The notes below the pieces were generated by a model. That model was not told the DNA's origin. It ran no database searches and saw nothing but the letters and a program-made list of their open reading frames with translations. A program made the position numbers and the translations under genes. 64,000 bases of DNA from Saprospiraceae bacterium (GTDB taxonomy: Bacteria; Bacteroidota; Bacteroidia; Chitinophagales; Saprospiraceae). Position 1 is the stretch's first letter, and every line of letters starts with the position of its first letter. The stretch spans positions 61,922 through 125,921 of the forward strand of contig JADKCF010000014.1 in the NCBI GenBank assembly GCA_016714765.1. The letters run 5' to 3'. This document shows positions 46,974-56,636 of this stretch, piece by piece.

Positions 46974-47447
46974 ATGAAGGTAGCTGTTTTTCCCGGGTCA
47001 TTTGACCCAATCACACTTGGACATGTAGATTTGGTTAGAAGAGCAGTACCTCTTTTTGATAAAATCATTGTAGGCGTTGGTATAAATAATCAAAAAAGCA
47101 CGCTATTTCCGCTGGAGAAAAGACTCAATTGGCTAAAAGAAGTTTTCAAAGAACATATTAACGTAGAGATAGCTCATTTTGAAGGGTTGACGGTTAAATT
47201 TTGTGAAGAACGAAATGCACATTATTTGATCAGAGGACTTCGAAATGCCTCAGATTTTGATTACGAAAAAACAATTTCTCAACTGAATACCATAATAGGC
47301 AAGGATTTGGAAACCATCTTTCTTATCAGCCAACCGGAGTTTTCACATATCAGCTCTACGATCGTCAGGGAGATCATCAAAGGTAATGGAAATGTAAGCC
47401 CTTTTGTCCCTAAAGTAATTGCAAAAGAATTAGAAAAATCTTATTAA
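46974..47447 (+). CDS. coaD: Phosphopantetheine adenylyltransferase
   Basis: The 157-residue protein begins with KVAVFPGSFDPITLGHVDLV, the T/HxGH nucleotidyltransferase signature, and contains NAHYLIRGLRNASDFDYEKT and the C-terminal ISSTIVREI. CoaD makes dephospho-CoA from 4'-phosphopantetheine and ATP, the penultimate step of coenzyme A synthesis. The ATG at 46974 is chosen; a longer in-frame stretch upstream is not family-like. The gene stands alone between a terminator and pruA, which follows after 20 bases. Confidence 0.95.
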   Translation: MKVAVFPGSFDPITLGHVDLVRRAVPLFDKIIVGVGINNQKSTLFPLEKRLNWLKEVFKEHINVEIAHFEGLTVKFCEERNAHYLIRGLRNASDFDYEKTISQLNTIIGKDLETIFLISQPEFSHISSTIVREIIKGNGNVSPFVPKVIAKELEKSY

Positions 47448-47466
47448 TAATAATCATATATTTATT

Positions 47467-49098
47467 ATGTCAAACGCCATATTTAAAGTACCTGTTGCAG
47501 TTAATGAACCTGTTTTGTCCTATGCTCCGAATAGTCCGGAAAGAAAAAATGTAAAAGAGGCCCTAAAAGACCTTAAATCTAAACAAGTGGATATTCCCAT
47601 GTTTATTGGAGGAAAGAAAGTTTTCACTGACCACAAAAAAGAGATACATCCACCACATGAACTGAACCATACACTTGGGAGATATTCGCAGGGAGACGCA
47701 TCTCACGTGAAGTTGGCTATTGATGCAGCGTTGAAGGCCAAAAGACAATGGGAAGATATGCCCTGGCAGGATAGGGCAGCGATTTTTTTAAAGGCGGCTG
47801 ATTTGCTTGCAGGACCTTACCGGGCAAAAATGAACGCTGCTACCATGCTTGGACAGTCAAAAAATATTTATCAGTCCGAAATAGATGCGGTGTGTGAGAT
47901 GGCAGATTTTTTTAGATTTAATGTCCAGTACATGACTGAAATGTATGCTCAGCAGCCTGAGAGTGTCAAAGGAATCTGGAACAAACTAGAATACAGACCT
48001 TTGGAAGGATTTATCTTTGCTCTGACTCCATTCAACTTTACGTCGATTGCAGGTAATCTCTGTGGTGCACCAGCTATGTTAGGCAATACAGTTGTCTGGA
48101 AGCCTGCAGAAACCCAGATTTATTCAGCTGCCGTCATCATGGAAATATATGAAGAAGCAGGGTTGCCTCCTGGTGTGATCAATCTTATTTATGTGGATGG
48201 ACCTACGGCTGGCGAGATTATTTTCAACCACCCTGATTTTGCAGGCATACATTTTACAGGAAGTACTGGTGTTTTTCAGCGTATCTGGAAAACAATAGGA
48301 GAAAACATAAGCAAATATAAAACCTACCCCCGTTTGGTAGGAGAAACCGGTGGTAAAGATTTTGTGATAGCCCATCCTTCAGCGGACGCAAAAGAAGTAG
48401 CTGTGGCCTTATCAAGAGGAGCTTTTGAGTTTCAGGGGCAAAAATGTTCAGCAGCTTCGAGGGCTTACATACCTGCATCACTATGGGATCAAGTTTCTGC
48501 CTACCTAAAGTCAGATTTAGCGGATTTTAAGATGGGGTCACCAGAGGATTTCCGTAATTTTATCAATGCAGTGATAGACGAAAAAGCCTTTGACAAAATT
48601 ACATCTTTTATAGCCAGTGCAAAAAATGACCCTAATGTAGAAATGGTGGCTGGAGGAGCCTATGACAAGTCAAAAGGTTTTTTTATTGAACCTACAGTGT
48701 TACGAGTTACATCACCGCAGTACGTTACCATGTGCGAAGAACTTTTTGGCCCTGTGCTGACTATTTTCGTGTATGAAGATAGCCAATATGAAGAAACGTT
48801 GGACTTGGTGGACCAAACTGGACCTTATGCCTTAACAGGGGCCATTTTTTCTAAAGACAGATATGCCCTTAAAGTAGGAATGGACAAGTTGCGCAATGCA
48901 GCCGGTAATTTTTATATCAATGACAAACCCACGGGGGCTGTTGTTGGGCAGCAGCCATTCGGCGGTGGCAGGGCTTCAGGGACTAATGATAAAGCAGGAT
49001 CTATTCTTAATTTGTTCAGATGGGTTTCGGCCAGAACGGTTAAGGAAAACTTTGTCCCTCCTATGGATTACAGGTACCCATTTTTACTCGAGGAATAA
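47467..49098 (+). CDS. pruA: L-glutamate gamma-semialdehyde dehydrogenase
   Basis: The 543-residue protein is an aldehyde dehydrogenase of the 1-pyrroline-5-carboxylate branch. It has the cofactor segment TPFNFTSIAGNL, the NAD-loop HFTGSTGVFQ, the glutamate motif VGETGGKDFV, the nucleophile in FQGQKCSAASRAY and the late EELFGPVLTIFVY. It oxidises glutamate semialdehyde to glutamate with NAD in proline breakdown. The single-domain length fits the long PruA form without a proline dehydrogenase domain; a putA-type partner is not in the window. Confidence 0.95.
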   Translation: MSNAIFKVPVAVNEPVLSYAPNSPERKNVKEALKDLKSKQVDIPMFIGGKKVFTDHKKEIHPPHELNHTLGRYSQGDASHVKLAIDAALKAKRQWEDMPWQDRAAIFLKAADLLAGPYRAKMNAATMLGQSKNIYQSEIDAVCEMADFFRFNVQYMTEMYAQQPESVKGIWNKLEYRPLEGFIFALTPFNFTSIAGNLCGAPAMLGNTVVWKPAETQIYSAAVIMEIYEEAGLPPGVINLIYVDGPTAGEIIFNHPDFAGIHFTGSTGVFQRIWKTIGENISKYKTYPRLVGETGGKDFVIAHPSADAKEVAVALSRGAFEFQGQKCSAASRAYIPASLWDQVSAYLKSDLADFKMGSPEDFRNFINAVIDEKAFDKITSFIASAKNDPNVEMVAGGAYDKSKGFFIEPTVLRVTSPQYVTMCEELFGPVLTIFVYEDSQYEETLDLVDQTGPYALTGAIFSKDRYALKVGMDKLRNAAGNFYINDKPTGAVVGQQPFGGGRASGTNDKAGSILNLFRWVSARTVKENFVPPMDYRYPFLLEE

Positions 49099-49185
49099 TC
49101 TTTGAGCGGATTATTTTATCCGCTTTTACGAAGTGGAGAATTGAACTTAAAGGGTGAAATTCTTGTTTGTATTGAAAAATATAAG

Positions 49186-49950
49186 ATGAAAAATAGTCTT
49201 TTAATTGCAATTATACTCTTTGTTATTACAATAGGGATACCTTTTTCCTGTAATGATTCGCAGCATAAAGATGATGTGGTAGGAGATTTGCATCTAAGGT
49301 TTAAATTGGTGTATGGAGACCAACCTCTGGAAATGTTTAAAAGTTATAATTATCCGGTGACCGGGCAGAAGTTTTATATGACCAGATTATCTTTCTACAT
49401 TTCCAATATTACAGTCAGATCCGCTGAAGGTGATTTTAATCTGAAAGATATAGATTACCTTGATCTTACAGGAGCACACACATCACCTGTCAATACTAGC
49501 GGCTTTGAATATAAACTCAAAGGTGTACAGGCACGTAATTACAACTCCATCGACTTCAGTATCGGTGTACCGAAATCATCCAATGCGTTGATGCCAAAGG
49601 ACTTTAAGTCAGGCCATATTCTTAGCAATACATCTGAGTATTGGACAGCCTGGAAAAGCTATATTTTTTTCAGGCCTGAGGGTGTGATAGCCTTAAACGG
49701 ACAGACAGAACCTGAATCCAGTTTTGCACTACATTTAGGCTCGGATGAAGCATTCAGATCTTTCAGTTTAAGTAAGCCATTTACAGTATCTGAAGGGAAT
49801 GTGACCTATGCGGACATCACAATAGATATTAGTAAGTTTTTTAATGGTAAGACCCTATATGACATTCAAAACGGACCTCAAATACATTCACTGGAACAGG
49901 TCTCTCTTGTCAAAATTCTTGCGGACAATCTGCAAACTGCCATAAGATAG
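49186..49950 (+). CDS. MbnP-like lipoprotein
   Basis: From the ATG at 49186 the 254-residue product has a lipoprotein signal ending IPFSC. The mature part has GDLHLRFKLVYGDQPLEMF, FYMTRLSFYISNITV and SIDFSIGVPKSSNALMP, which I recognise as the MbnP family. MbnP proteins accept tryptophan oxidation by the di-heme enzyme MbnH and are linked to copper binding; the two genes are usually adjacent. Here no MbnH-like gene is near, the only di-heme peroxidase being at 25054-25992. Whether they act together is open. Confidence 0.75.
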   Translation: MKNSLLIAIILFVITIGIPFSCNDSQHKDDVVGDLHLRFKLVYGDQPLEMFKSYNYPVTGQKFYMTRLSFYISNITVRSAEGDFNLKDIDYLDLTGAHTSPVNTSGFEYKLKGVQARNYNSIDFSIGVPKSSNALMPKDFKSGHILSNTSEYWTAWKSYIFFRPEGVIALNGQTEPESSFALHLGSDEAFRSFSLSKPFTVSEGNVTYADITIDISKFFNGKTLYDIQNGPQIHSLEQVSLVKILADNLQTAIR

Positions 49951-50052
49951 ATTTTGATTCATCAAATGATGTGTGCCCAAATTTAATTGGTAAAATCATT
50001 ACTATAAATCTGAATTTCTTTTTATTTTGCCTCATAATTTTTAAAACCCAAA

Positions 50053-51225
50053 ATGATGAGCAGGAAAATAAGAATGGGGATGGTTGGAGGTGGTCAGGGT
50101 GCATTTATAGGAGCAGTACACAGGATGGCAGCTGCTCTTGATGGCCAGATAGAACTTGTATGTGGTGCTTTCAGCAGTGATGCAGAAAAATCTTTATTAT
50201 CAGGAAAAGAACTCTATTTATCTCCGAATCGGATTTATGCAAATTATCAGGAGATGATAGAAAAAGAACGGCACATGGATGCTGATCTGCGCATGGATTT
50301 GGTGTCTATAGTCACTCCCAATCACGTGCATTTTGGACCTGCTAAGTTGGCCATTCAAAATGGATTTCACGTTATCTGCGATAAACCGCTGACTTATAAT
50401 CTTGAAGAAGCTTACGAACTTCAAAAACTAGTAAAAAACGCTGATCGTATATTTGCCTTGACGCATAATTATACAGGTTACCCGATGGTCAAACAAGCCC
50501 GCCAAATGGTCAAACTTGGTGATTTGGGCAAAATCAGAAAAGTAGTCGTCGAGTACCCCCAAGGATGGCTGTCCACATTGCTGGAAGCTTCTGATCAAAA
50601 GCAGGCTTCCTGGCGAACGGATCCTTCACGTTCAGGCATTGCAGGTGCCATAGGTGATATAGGTACACATGCCGAAAATCTTGCTGAGTATATCACGGGT
50701 CTGAAAATTAGTGAATTATGCGCTGATATCAGTACTTTAGTATCTGGGCGTCTTTTGGATGACGATGGCAATGTCTTATTGAGATTTGACAATGGTGCAC
50801 GTGGTATTCTCTATGCATCTCAAATATCAGCAGGAGAAGAAAATAATCTTCGTATCCGAGTATATGGTGAGAGAGGCGGCTTAGAGTGGGCACAAATGGA
50901 ACCCAATACCCTTACAGTCAGATGGGCTGATAGACCTGTAGAAGTATATCGCACCGGTAGTTATAATCTATATCCTGAAGCCTCGGCTCATACACGTATT
51001 CCGGCAGGTCATCCCGAAGGTTATCTCGAAGCTTTTGCTAATATTTATCGAAATGTTGCCAAGTGCATACAGGCCAAATTAGACAAAGCCGAGGTAGATC
51101 CAGTTTTTAAGGATTTCCCTGGCATCGACGATGGAGTCAGAGGAATGGAATTTATATATAAGGTCATAGAGTCTGGTAAAAGTGATCAGAAGTGGATAGC
51201 ATTGTATCCTCATCCTCAACCTTAA
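50053..51225 (+). CDS. Gfo/Idh/MocA family oxidoreductase
   Basis: The 390-residue protein has a Rossmann motif in GMVGGGQGAFIGAVHRMAA and the family DKP signature (CDKPLTYNLEEAYEL) with the catalytic lysine. The C-terminal domain includes SGIAGAIGDIGTHAENLAEY, whose histidine is conserved in sugar dehydrogenases of this family. It most likely oxidises a sugar or inositol derivative with NAD(P). It heads a forward-strand block with two xylose-isomerase-like proteins, a TonB receptor and an MFS transporter; the first of these follows after 33 bases. The sequence CTTAATCTCAACCTTAATTT between the genes is a short direct-repeat tract. Confidence 0.92.
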   Translation: MMSRKIRMGMVGGGQGAFIGAVHRMAAALDGQIELVCGAFSSDAEKSLLSGKELYLSPNRIYANYQEMIEKERHMDADLRMDLVSIVTPNHVHFGPAKLAIQNGFHVICDKPLTYNLEEAYELQKLVKNADRIFALTHNYTGYPMVKQARQMVKLGDLGKIRKVVVEYPQGWLSTLLEASDQKQASWRTDPSRSGIAGAIGDIGTHAENLAEYITGLKISELCADISTLVSGRLLDDDGNVLLRFDNGARGILYASQISAGEENNLRIRVYGERGGLEWAQMEPNTLTVRWADRPVEVYRTGSYNLYPEASAHTRIPAGHPEGYLEAFANIYRNVAKCIQAKLDKAEVDPVFKDFPGIDDGVRGMEFIYKVIESGKSDQKWIALYPHPQP

Positions 51226-51258
51226 TCTCAACCTTAATTTTAACCTTAATCTTAGTTT

Positions 51259-52314
51259 ATGAAAACAATAAAAGGGCCTGCCATTTTTTTGGCTCAGTTT
51301 ATGGGAGATGAAGCTCCTTTTAATTCATTGGAAAATATTTGCCAGTGGGCTGCAAATCTTGGTTACAAAGGGATTCAGATTCCTACTTGGGAGTCTCGAC
51401 TGATAGACCTGGACAAAGCTGCTGTAAGTCAGACGTATTGTGACGAACTGAAGGGCAAAATTCAGTCTTATGGACTTGAGATTACTGAATTAAGTACTCA
51501 TCTCCAGGGACAACTTGTAGCAGTAAATCCCGCTTATGATCTGATGTTTGATGGTTTTGCACCTGATCCTCTAAAGGGAAATCCAAAAGCACGTACAGAA
51601 TGGGCAATTCAGCAGGTGAAAAACGCAGGCACAGCTAGTCAGCGTCTCGGATTGAAAGCACATGCTACTTTTTCTGGTGCCTTATTATGGCATACTATGT
51701 ATCCATGGCCACAAAGACCAAACGGCTTGGTAGAAATGGGGTTTACAGAACTTGCCAGCAGGTGGTTGCCTATACTTAATCATTTTGATGCGTGTGGTGT
51801 AGATGTATGTTACGAAATTCATCCAGGAGAAGACCTGCATGATGGTGCCAGTTATGAAATGTTTCTGGACAAAGTGCAAGCACACCCCAGGGCATGCCTG
51901 TTGTATGACCCAAGCCATTTTGTGCTGCAACAGCTTGACTATTTGCAATATATAGATCTATATCACGACCGAATAAAAGCCTTTCATGTCAAAGATGCTG
52001 AATTTAATCCTACCGGAAGATCTGGTGTATACGGTGGTTATCAGGATTGGGTCAATCGACCAGGTAGATTCCGTTCATTAGGTGATGGTCAGGTGGATTT
52101 TTCCAGTATTTTTACCAAATTATCGCAATATGGCTTTGATGGTTGGGCCGTGATGGAATGGGAATGCTGCATCAAATCACCGGAACAGGGAGCAAAGGAA
52201 GGAGCCCCATTTATTCAGAAAAATATCATTGAAGTGACCCAAAAAGCCTTTGATGATTTTGCAGGTGGCGAAGTGGATAGTATATATTTGAGGAAATTAT
52301 TGGGATTGGTATGA
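51259..52314 (+). CDS. Sugar phosphate isomerase/epimerase (xylose isomerase-like TIM barrel)
   Basis: The 351-residue cytoplasmic protein is a TIM barrel of the AP endonuclease 2 / xylose isomerase-like family. It shows ICQWAANLGYKGIQIPTWES at the start and metal-ligand segments CYEIHPGED, LYDPSHFVLQ, IKAFHVKDAEF and GWAVMEWEC (Glu, Asp, His, Glu). These enzymes isomerise or epimerise sugars and cyclitols. It is tightly linked to the preceding dehydrogenase, so the two probably act on the same compound: oxidation followed by isomerisation, or the reverse. The substrate is unknown. Confidence 0.9.
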   Translation: MKTIKGPAIFLAQFMGDEAPFNSLENICQWAANLGYKGIQIPTWESRLIDLDKAAVSQTYCDELKGKIQSYGLEITELSTHLQGQLVAVNPAYDLMFDGFAPDPLKGNPKARTEWAIQQVKNAGTASQRLGLKAHATFSGALLWHTMYPWPQRPNGLVEMGFTELASRWLPILNHFDACGVDVCYEIHPGEDLHDGASYEMFLDKVQAHPRACLLYDPSHFVLQQLDYLQYIDLYHDRIKAFHVKDAEFNPTGRSGVYGGYQDWVNRPGRFRSLGDGQVDFSSIFTKLSQYGFDGWAVMEWECCIKSPEQGAKEGAPFIQKNIIEVTQKAFDDFAGGEVDSIYLRKLLGLV

Positions 52315-52384
52315 CCAGATTTTAATGAATTAACAACTCATAAAAACGTCTGTATGGTTTTGTAATAATATTATTCAACTGAAG

Positions 52385-54472
52385 ATGAAATATCTCTGTG
52401 TAATTATTCTTGGCTGGTTGACTTTAACCCATGCAAATGGGCAAACACTGGATACTTCGATTGAGTTTAGTGATACTATCACCATCACTGAAAAACCATA
52501 CCAATCCGGCGACCTCACCATGACCCAAAATCAATATAAAGTCATGCCTGCATCTTTTCAGGATCCTGCTCGTATTCTGATCAAATATCCTGGATTTTCT
52601 ACTCCCAATGATGGAGCCAATGCCATAGTTTTCAGAGGATTTGCCCCGGAAACAGCAAGATGGCAACTATTCGGAGCGGACATTGTCAATCCCAATCACT
52701 TGAGTAATGCGGGTACGACCAATGATCAATCAGCTGCTACGGCAGGTGGTGTGAATGCACTCAGTGGCTCAGTACTGGATTATTATCACTTCGAAGCCAA
52801 TCCGTCTGACATTTCTTATTGCAACGTATTATCAGGTGTTTCCAATATGAAAATGGCACCTAAAATCAAGTCTTTTCTGGATATCAACCTTATCGGTTTA
52901 GAAGCAGGTATTAACTTGTCTAATCCCCAAAAACCTTCTCCTTATTTAAATAACGTTTACTTGTCCTACAGATATAGTTTTGTAGGCTTTTTAAATAAAT
53001 TAGGAATTGATTTTGGTAATGAAAAAATAGGGTATCAGGATTTATCAGGTTATGCAGATATTTTTAAAGATAATAACAAGAGTTTAAAGACTTTTTTTAC
53101 CATAGGCAATAGTAGCAATCTCTTTTCTGCAGTCTCCCGTGGAGATAGCATCACTAGATTTAAAGACATACAAAATATTACATTTCGTAGTAGCTTAGGA
53201 ATCGGAGGAGTACAATTTACCCATAAAAAAGATCAAAGAGTTTTTCTAACAACCCTCGTAAGTTCATTTACAAAAAACGAAAGGATAGAATATACAGAAA
53301 AAATTTTTGCCGATAGTTTAAATATGAATTTTAATAAAGCTAATTATCAGAGAGAACATATGCTCTCATCCCATACTACCTACATTATGCATGGAAGGAC
53401 GACTGTTACTACTTTTGGTCTGCGGTTAAACCACTCCACCAATAGTGGTATCTCATTGGTAAAGAATGTTATAGACCCTGTTGCTTCTATATATCCATAT
53501 ACTAAATTCAATAAATCAGTTGGAGATAAGCTAAGTTACAGCATCGGTTTGGGCGCTTTTTTTGATTCTTTGACTGATGAATGGACTGCTGAACCATCAT
53601 TGGTTACTAAGTATAAGTTATCAGAAAAAGCAAAGGTTGAATTCGATTATCGGTTGTCATCTATTCAAAATTTCACGTCTCTTGAGAATGTAAACTGGGG
53701 CCAAAAACCCAATCGGCCTAAAGCCCACAATCTGCAAATGAGCTTTCAGCATCAATCGCAAAAATGTCAAATTAGAGCCTCTTGGTTTTATCATTTTGTG
53801 TATGATTTGAATAATTTTTCTTCTAATATCACAAATGGTTTGAAACATTTTAGTATCTTCAATGGGGGAAATCTGGGATACGACCAATTTTTTCCCAATT
53901 CCTTTTTTACTACTGCGGGACTTGCCAATGCCAGAGTGTACGGAGGGGATATTTATCTTGAAAATCGTGCGGATATGGGCTCAAATAGTTTGTTTTATAG
54001 TGCAAATGCAAGTGTATTTGATAGCCAATATTCCCTTCCGGAATCTAAAAATGAGTTTTACGATGCAAAGTATAATTATGGCTACACTGCAAATATTTTT
54101 ATCAGTTTTGAGAAAGACCTTTCGGTTAAGAACACGTCTCGACAACTGACTATTGGTCTTTCTACCCATATGAGGGGATCACAGCGGGTTCAAGAGACTT
54201 TTTCTGTTCCTGACCTTACTTCGGGTTCGATTTATAATCCAAATTCTGGCTTTGTTCAATCGCTACGACCATACCAAAGACTTGATTTCAGAGTAGTCTA
54301 TACCAAACAAAAAAACGGTAGTAATAAAACCCAAAGATGGTCGCTTGACATACAAAATTTATTAAATCGAGAAAATGATGGGTTCAGATATTATGACCCA
54401 TTATTAAAAAGTGTATTTTTACAGAAGCAATTGGGGTTGATACCAGTACTGAGTTACAGATTAGAATGGTAG
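52385..54472 (+). CDS. TonB-dependent receptor-like outer membrane protein
   Basis: The 695-residue protein has a signal peptide ending HANGQ and a plug-like domain (DPARILIKYPGFSTPNDGAN, then IVFRGFAPETARWQLFGADI) followed by a long beta-barrel that ends in a tryptophan (YRLEW). Unlike the receptor at 31440 it lacks the carboxypeptidase-like N-terminal domain. No SusD-like partner is next to it. Position inside a sugar oxidoreductase/isomerase block suggests that it imports the compound those enzymes process. A 70-base gap separates it from the gene upstream. Confidence 0.82.
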   Translation: MKYLCVIILGWLTLTHANGQTLDTSIEFSDTITITEKPYQSGDLTMTQNQYKVMPASFQDPARILIKYPGFSTPNDGANAIVFRGFAPETARWQLFGADIVNPNHLSNAGTTNDQSAATAGGVNALSGSVLDYYHFEANPSDISYCNVLSGVSNMKMAPKIKSFLDINLIGLEAGINLSNPQKPSPYLNNVYLSYRYSFVGFLNKLGIDFGNEKIGYQDLSGYADIFKDNNKSLKTFFTIGNSSNLFSAVSRGDSITRFKDIQNITFRSSLGIGGVQFTHKKDQRVFLTTLVSSFTKNERIEYTEKIFADSLNMNFNKANYQREHMLSSHTTYIMHGRTTVTTFGLRLNHSTNSGISLVKNVIDPVASIYPYTKFNKSVGDKLSYSIGLGAFFDSLTDEWTAEPSLVTKYKLSEKAKVEFDYRLSSIQNFTSLENVNWGQKPNRPKAHNLQMSFQHQSQKCQIRASWFYHFVYDLNNFSSNITNGLKHFSIFNGGNLGYDQFFPNSFFTTAGLANARVYGGDIYLENRADMGSNSLFYSANASVFDSQYSLPESKNEFYDAKYNYGYTANIFISFEKDLSVKNTSRQLTIGLSTHMRGSQRVQETFSVPDLTSGSIYNPNSGFVQSLRPYQRLDFRVVYTKQKNGSNKTQRWSLDIQNLLNRENDGFRYYDPLLKSVFLQKQLGLIPVLSYRLEW

Positions 54473-54509
54473 TAATCCTTTTTTTAAGGACATTTATAAG
54501 TAAAACATA

Positions 54510-55394
54510 ATGATAAGAAGGGAATTTTTAAAAAGGACAGCCATTTTATCAGCAGGTACTTTGGTTTTTCCTGAAATAGATTTGTCATCATCTAAAGCGG
54601 ATATGAACAATATCGGTATTCAATTATATACTGTCAGAGATGACATGAGTAAAAATCCATATGCTACGTTAAGGAAAATTGCAGAACTAGGATACAAGCA
54701 CGTTGAAAGTGCAGGATATTACAATGGGAAATTTTATGGTAAAACTAAAGAAGACTTTAAGGCCATGCTTGATGATGTGGGCCTGAAGATGTGGAGCGGA
54801 CATACCAACACTGGTTTTGGTTATCCGGAAGGCACCTATAGCATGACAAATAAGTGGGAAGCAGTATGTGAAGATGCCGCATTTATGGGGCAAAAATATA
54901 TTGGATGCGGTTATTTTTCTACAGAAGAAAGGAAAACCATTGAAGATTATAAGCACCATGCCGCCTTGTTTAATACCTGTGGGGAGATGGCAAAAAAATA
55001 CAACCTTACTTTTTTTCATCATAATCACGATTTCGAATTTGAGCCCATAGCAGGTGTCGTTCCTTACGATGTCCTACTCAATGAGACGGATAAAAATCTT
55101 GTAAAATTTGAACTGGACCATTACTGGACAAAAAAAGCCAATGTCAATTCATTGAAATTGATGAAAAAACACACGGGAAGGTTCCCTCTATGGCATATCA
55201 AGGATATGGATCATACACCGGCCAGGTCATTCACTGAAGTGGGTACGGGTGTGATCGATTACAAAGCAATTTTTAAATCCAAGGCAATAGATTCTTTGGC
55301 TTTCTACTTTGTGGAGCAGGATTCAAATCACAACACTTCACCCTTACGCAGCATAGAAATCAGCTTCAATAATTTAAGAAAGCTAAAGGTCTAA
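54510..55394 (+). CDS. Exported sugar phosphate isomerase/epimerase
   Basis: The 294-residue protein begins with a twin-arginine-type leader (MIRREFLKRTAILSAGTLVF) and is otherwise a xylose isomerase-like TIM barrel. It starts NIGIQLYTVRDDMSKNPYAT and shows the metal-ligand pattern FFHHNHDFEF, FELDHYWTKK, LWHIKDMD and VEQDSNHN. The Tat leader implies a folded, metal-containing enzyme acting in the periplasm, in contrast to the cytoplasmic homologue at 51259. The two would form one path with an outside and an inside step. The MFS gene follows after 9 bases. Confidence 0.9.
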   Translation: MIRREFLKRTAILSAGTLVFPEIDLSSSKADMNNIGIQLYTVRDDMSKNPYATLRKIAELGYKHVESAGYYNGKFYGKTKEDFKAMLDDVGLKMWSGHTNTGFGYPEGTYSMTNKWEAVCEDAAFMGQKYIGCGYFSTEERKTIEDYKHHAALFNTCGEMAKKYNLTFFHHNHDFEFEPIAGVVPYDVLLNETDKNLVKFELDHYWTKKANVNSLKLMKKHTGRFPLWHIKDMDHTPARSFTEVGTGVIDYKAIFKSKAIDSLAFYFVEQDSNHNTSPLRSIEISFNNLRKLKV

Positions 55395-55403
55395 ATGGCG
55401 TAA

Positions 55404-56625
55404 ATGAACCGGAAATGGCAGATATTAAATAAGGAATTTACATTTTTTCTTGTCACCCGGTTATTATTTACTATGGGTATGAAGATGGTTCCGGTATTGC
55501 TGGGATGGTATCTTTATGAAAAAACTGGTAGTAAAATGGCTTTGGGAATGCTTGGGCTTAGTGAGGTTATCCCTGCCATGCTTTTAGCTTTACCAGCTGG
55601 TGTCAAAGCTGATACCAGTCCGAAACGCGCTCTTATCCTTAAGTGTTTAGCGGCATATCTTATTGTTACACTTGCTTTTGCCCTTATTACCTCGGTTTGG
55701 ATGTCATCTCTGAAAATGGATTATATTATATATACCATCTACTTATTAGTCGGTTTAACTGGTTTTTTGAGAGCCTATATTTCGCCAGCATTTTCAGCAA
55801 TTCTGGCACAGATTGTTCCTCCGGATTTACTTGTAAAAGCTGCCTCTTATTATAGTATGAGCTGGCTGATGGCTGCCGTCGCAGGCCCTTTGATCGCAGG
55901 TATTTTGGTGGGTATTTTGGATGTCAGTTTTTCTTTTTTGATTGTTGCTTCCGTGATGTTACTGACGATATGTATATTTTCTATGGTTTCCGAAAAAAAA
56001 ATCGGTTATGACCGGAGTAAAATCAGAACATGGGAGAGTGTGCGGGAAGGGGTGGATTTTGTGTGGGGACAAAAGGCATTGCTGGGCGCTATGGGTCTGG
56101 ATATGTTAGCTGTTTTGTTTGGTGGTGTGATAGCATTATTACCTGTTTTTGCCAAAGATATATTACACATAGGTCCACAGTTGTTTGGTCTCTTGATGTC
56201 GGCTACTTATTTGGGCAATTTTATTGCAATATTTTCCTGACCAAATATCCGCTTCAGCAAAAGCAAGGCCTTAAACTCATTTATTCAGTGGCAGGTTTTG
56301 GTGTTTGTATGATAGTTTTGCAGTTTCAAAGTCATTTATTATCAGTTTTGCTGCATTATTTATCAGTGGTCTTTTTGATGGGGTCAGCGTCATTATCAGA
56401 GGGACTATATTTCAGATACTGGTACCTGACCATATGAGAGGCCGCGTTTCTTCACTCAATTCTATTTTTATTAACAGCAGTAATGAGTTGGGACAGTTTG
56501 AGAGTGGGGTAGCAGCGGCTACTATGGGTACCATACCTTCCGTCATTTTTGGCGGTTGTATGACCCTTTTGGTCACAGGATTAGCCTATTGTAAACTTCC
56601 TGCATTAAAAAAGATGGAATATTAA
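55404..56625 (+). CDS. MFS transporter, two frameshifts
   Basis: Three frame pieces give one MFS protein of 407 residues of the EntS-like (MFS_3) branch. Conserved parts are FFLVTRLLFTMGMKMVPVLL at the N-terminus, LILKCLAAYLIV, SYYSMSWLMAAVAGPLIAGI and, in the last piece, FQILVPDHMRGRVSSLNSIF. Breaks lie at the T4 run 56232-56235 and the T4 run 56316-56319; one base added in each restores IFFLTKYPLQQKQGLKL and MIVFAVSKSFIISF. It lies 9 bases after the exported isomerase gene and is convergent with the AI-2E gene, 11 bases away. Such carriers are usually exporters, but here import of a sugar product is equally possible. Confidence 0.87.
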
Positions 56626-56636
56626 AGACCGGTAGA

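Noticed and set aside
51225..51258. Short CTTAATCTCAACCTTAATT repeats as a possible recombination or regulatory site
   Set aside because: Only two or three imperfect units are present between two genes; no wider array or palindrome supports a site.
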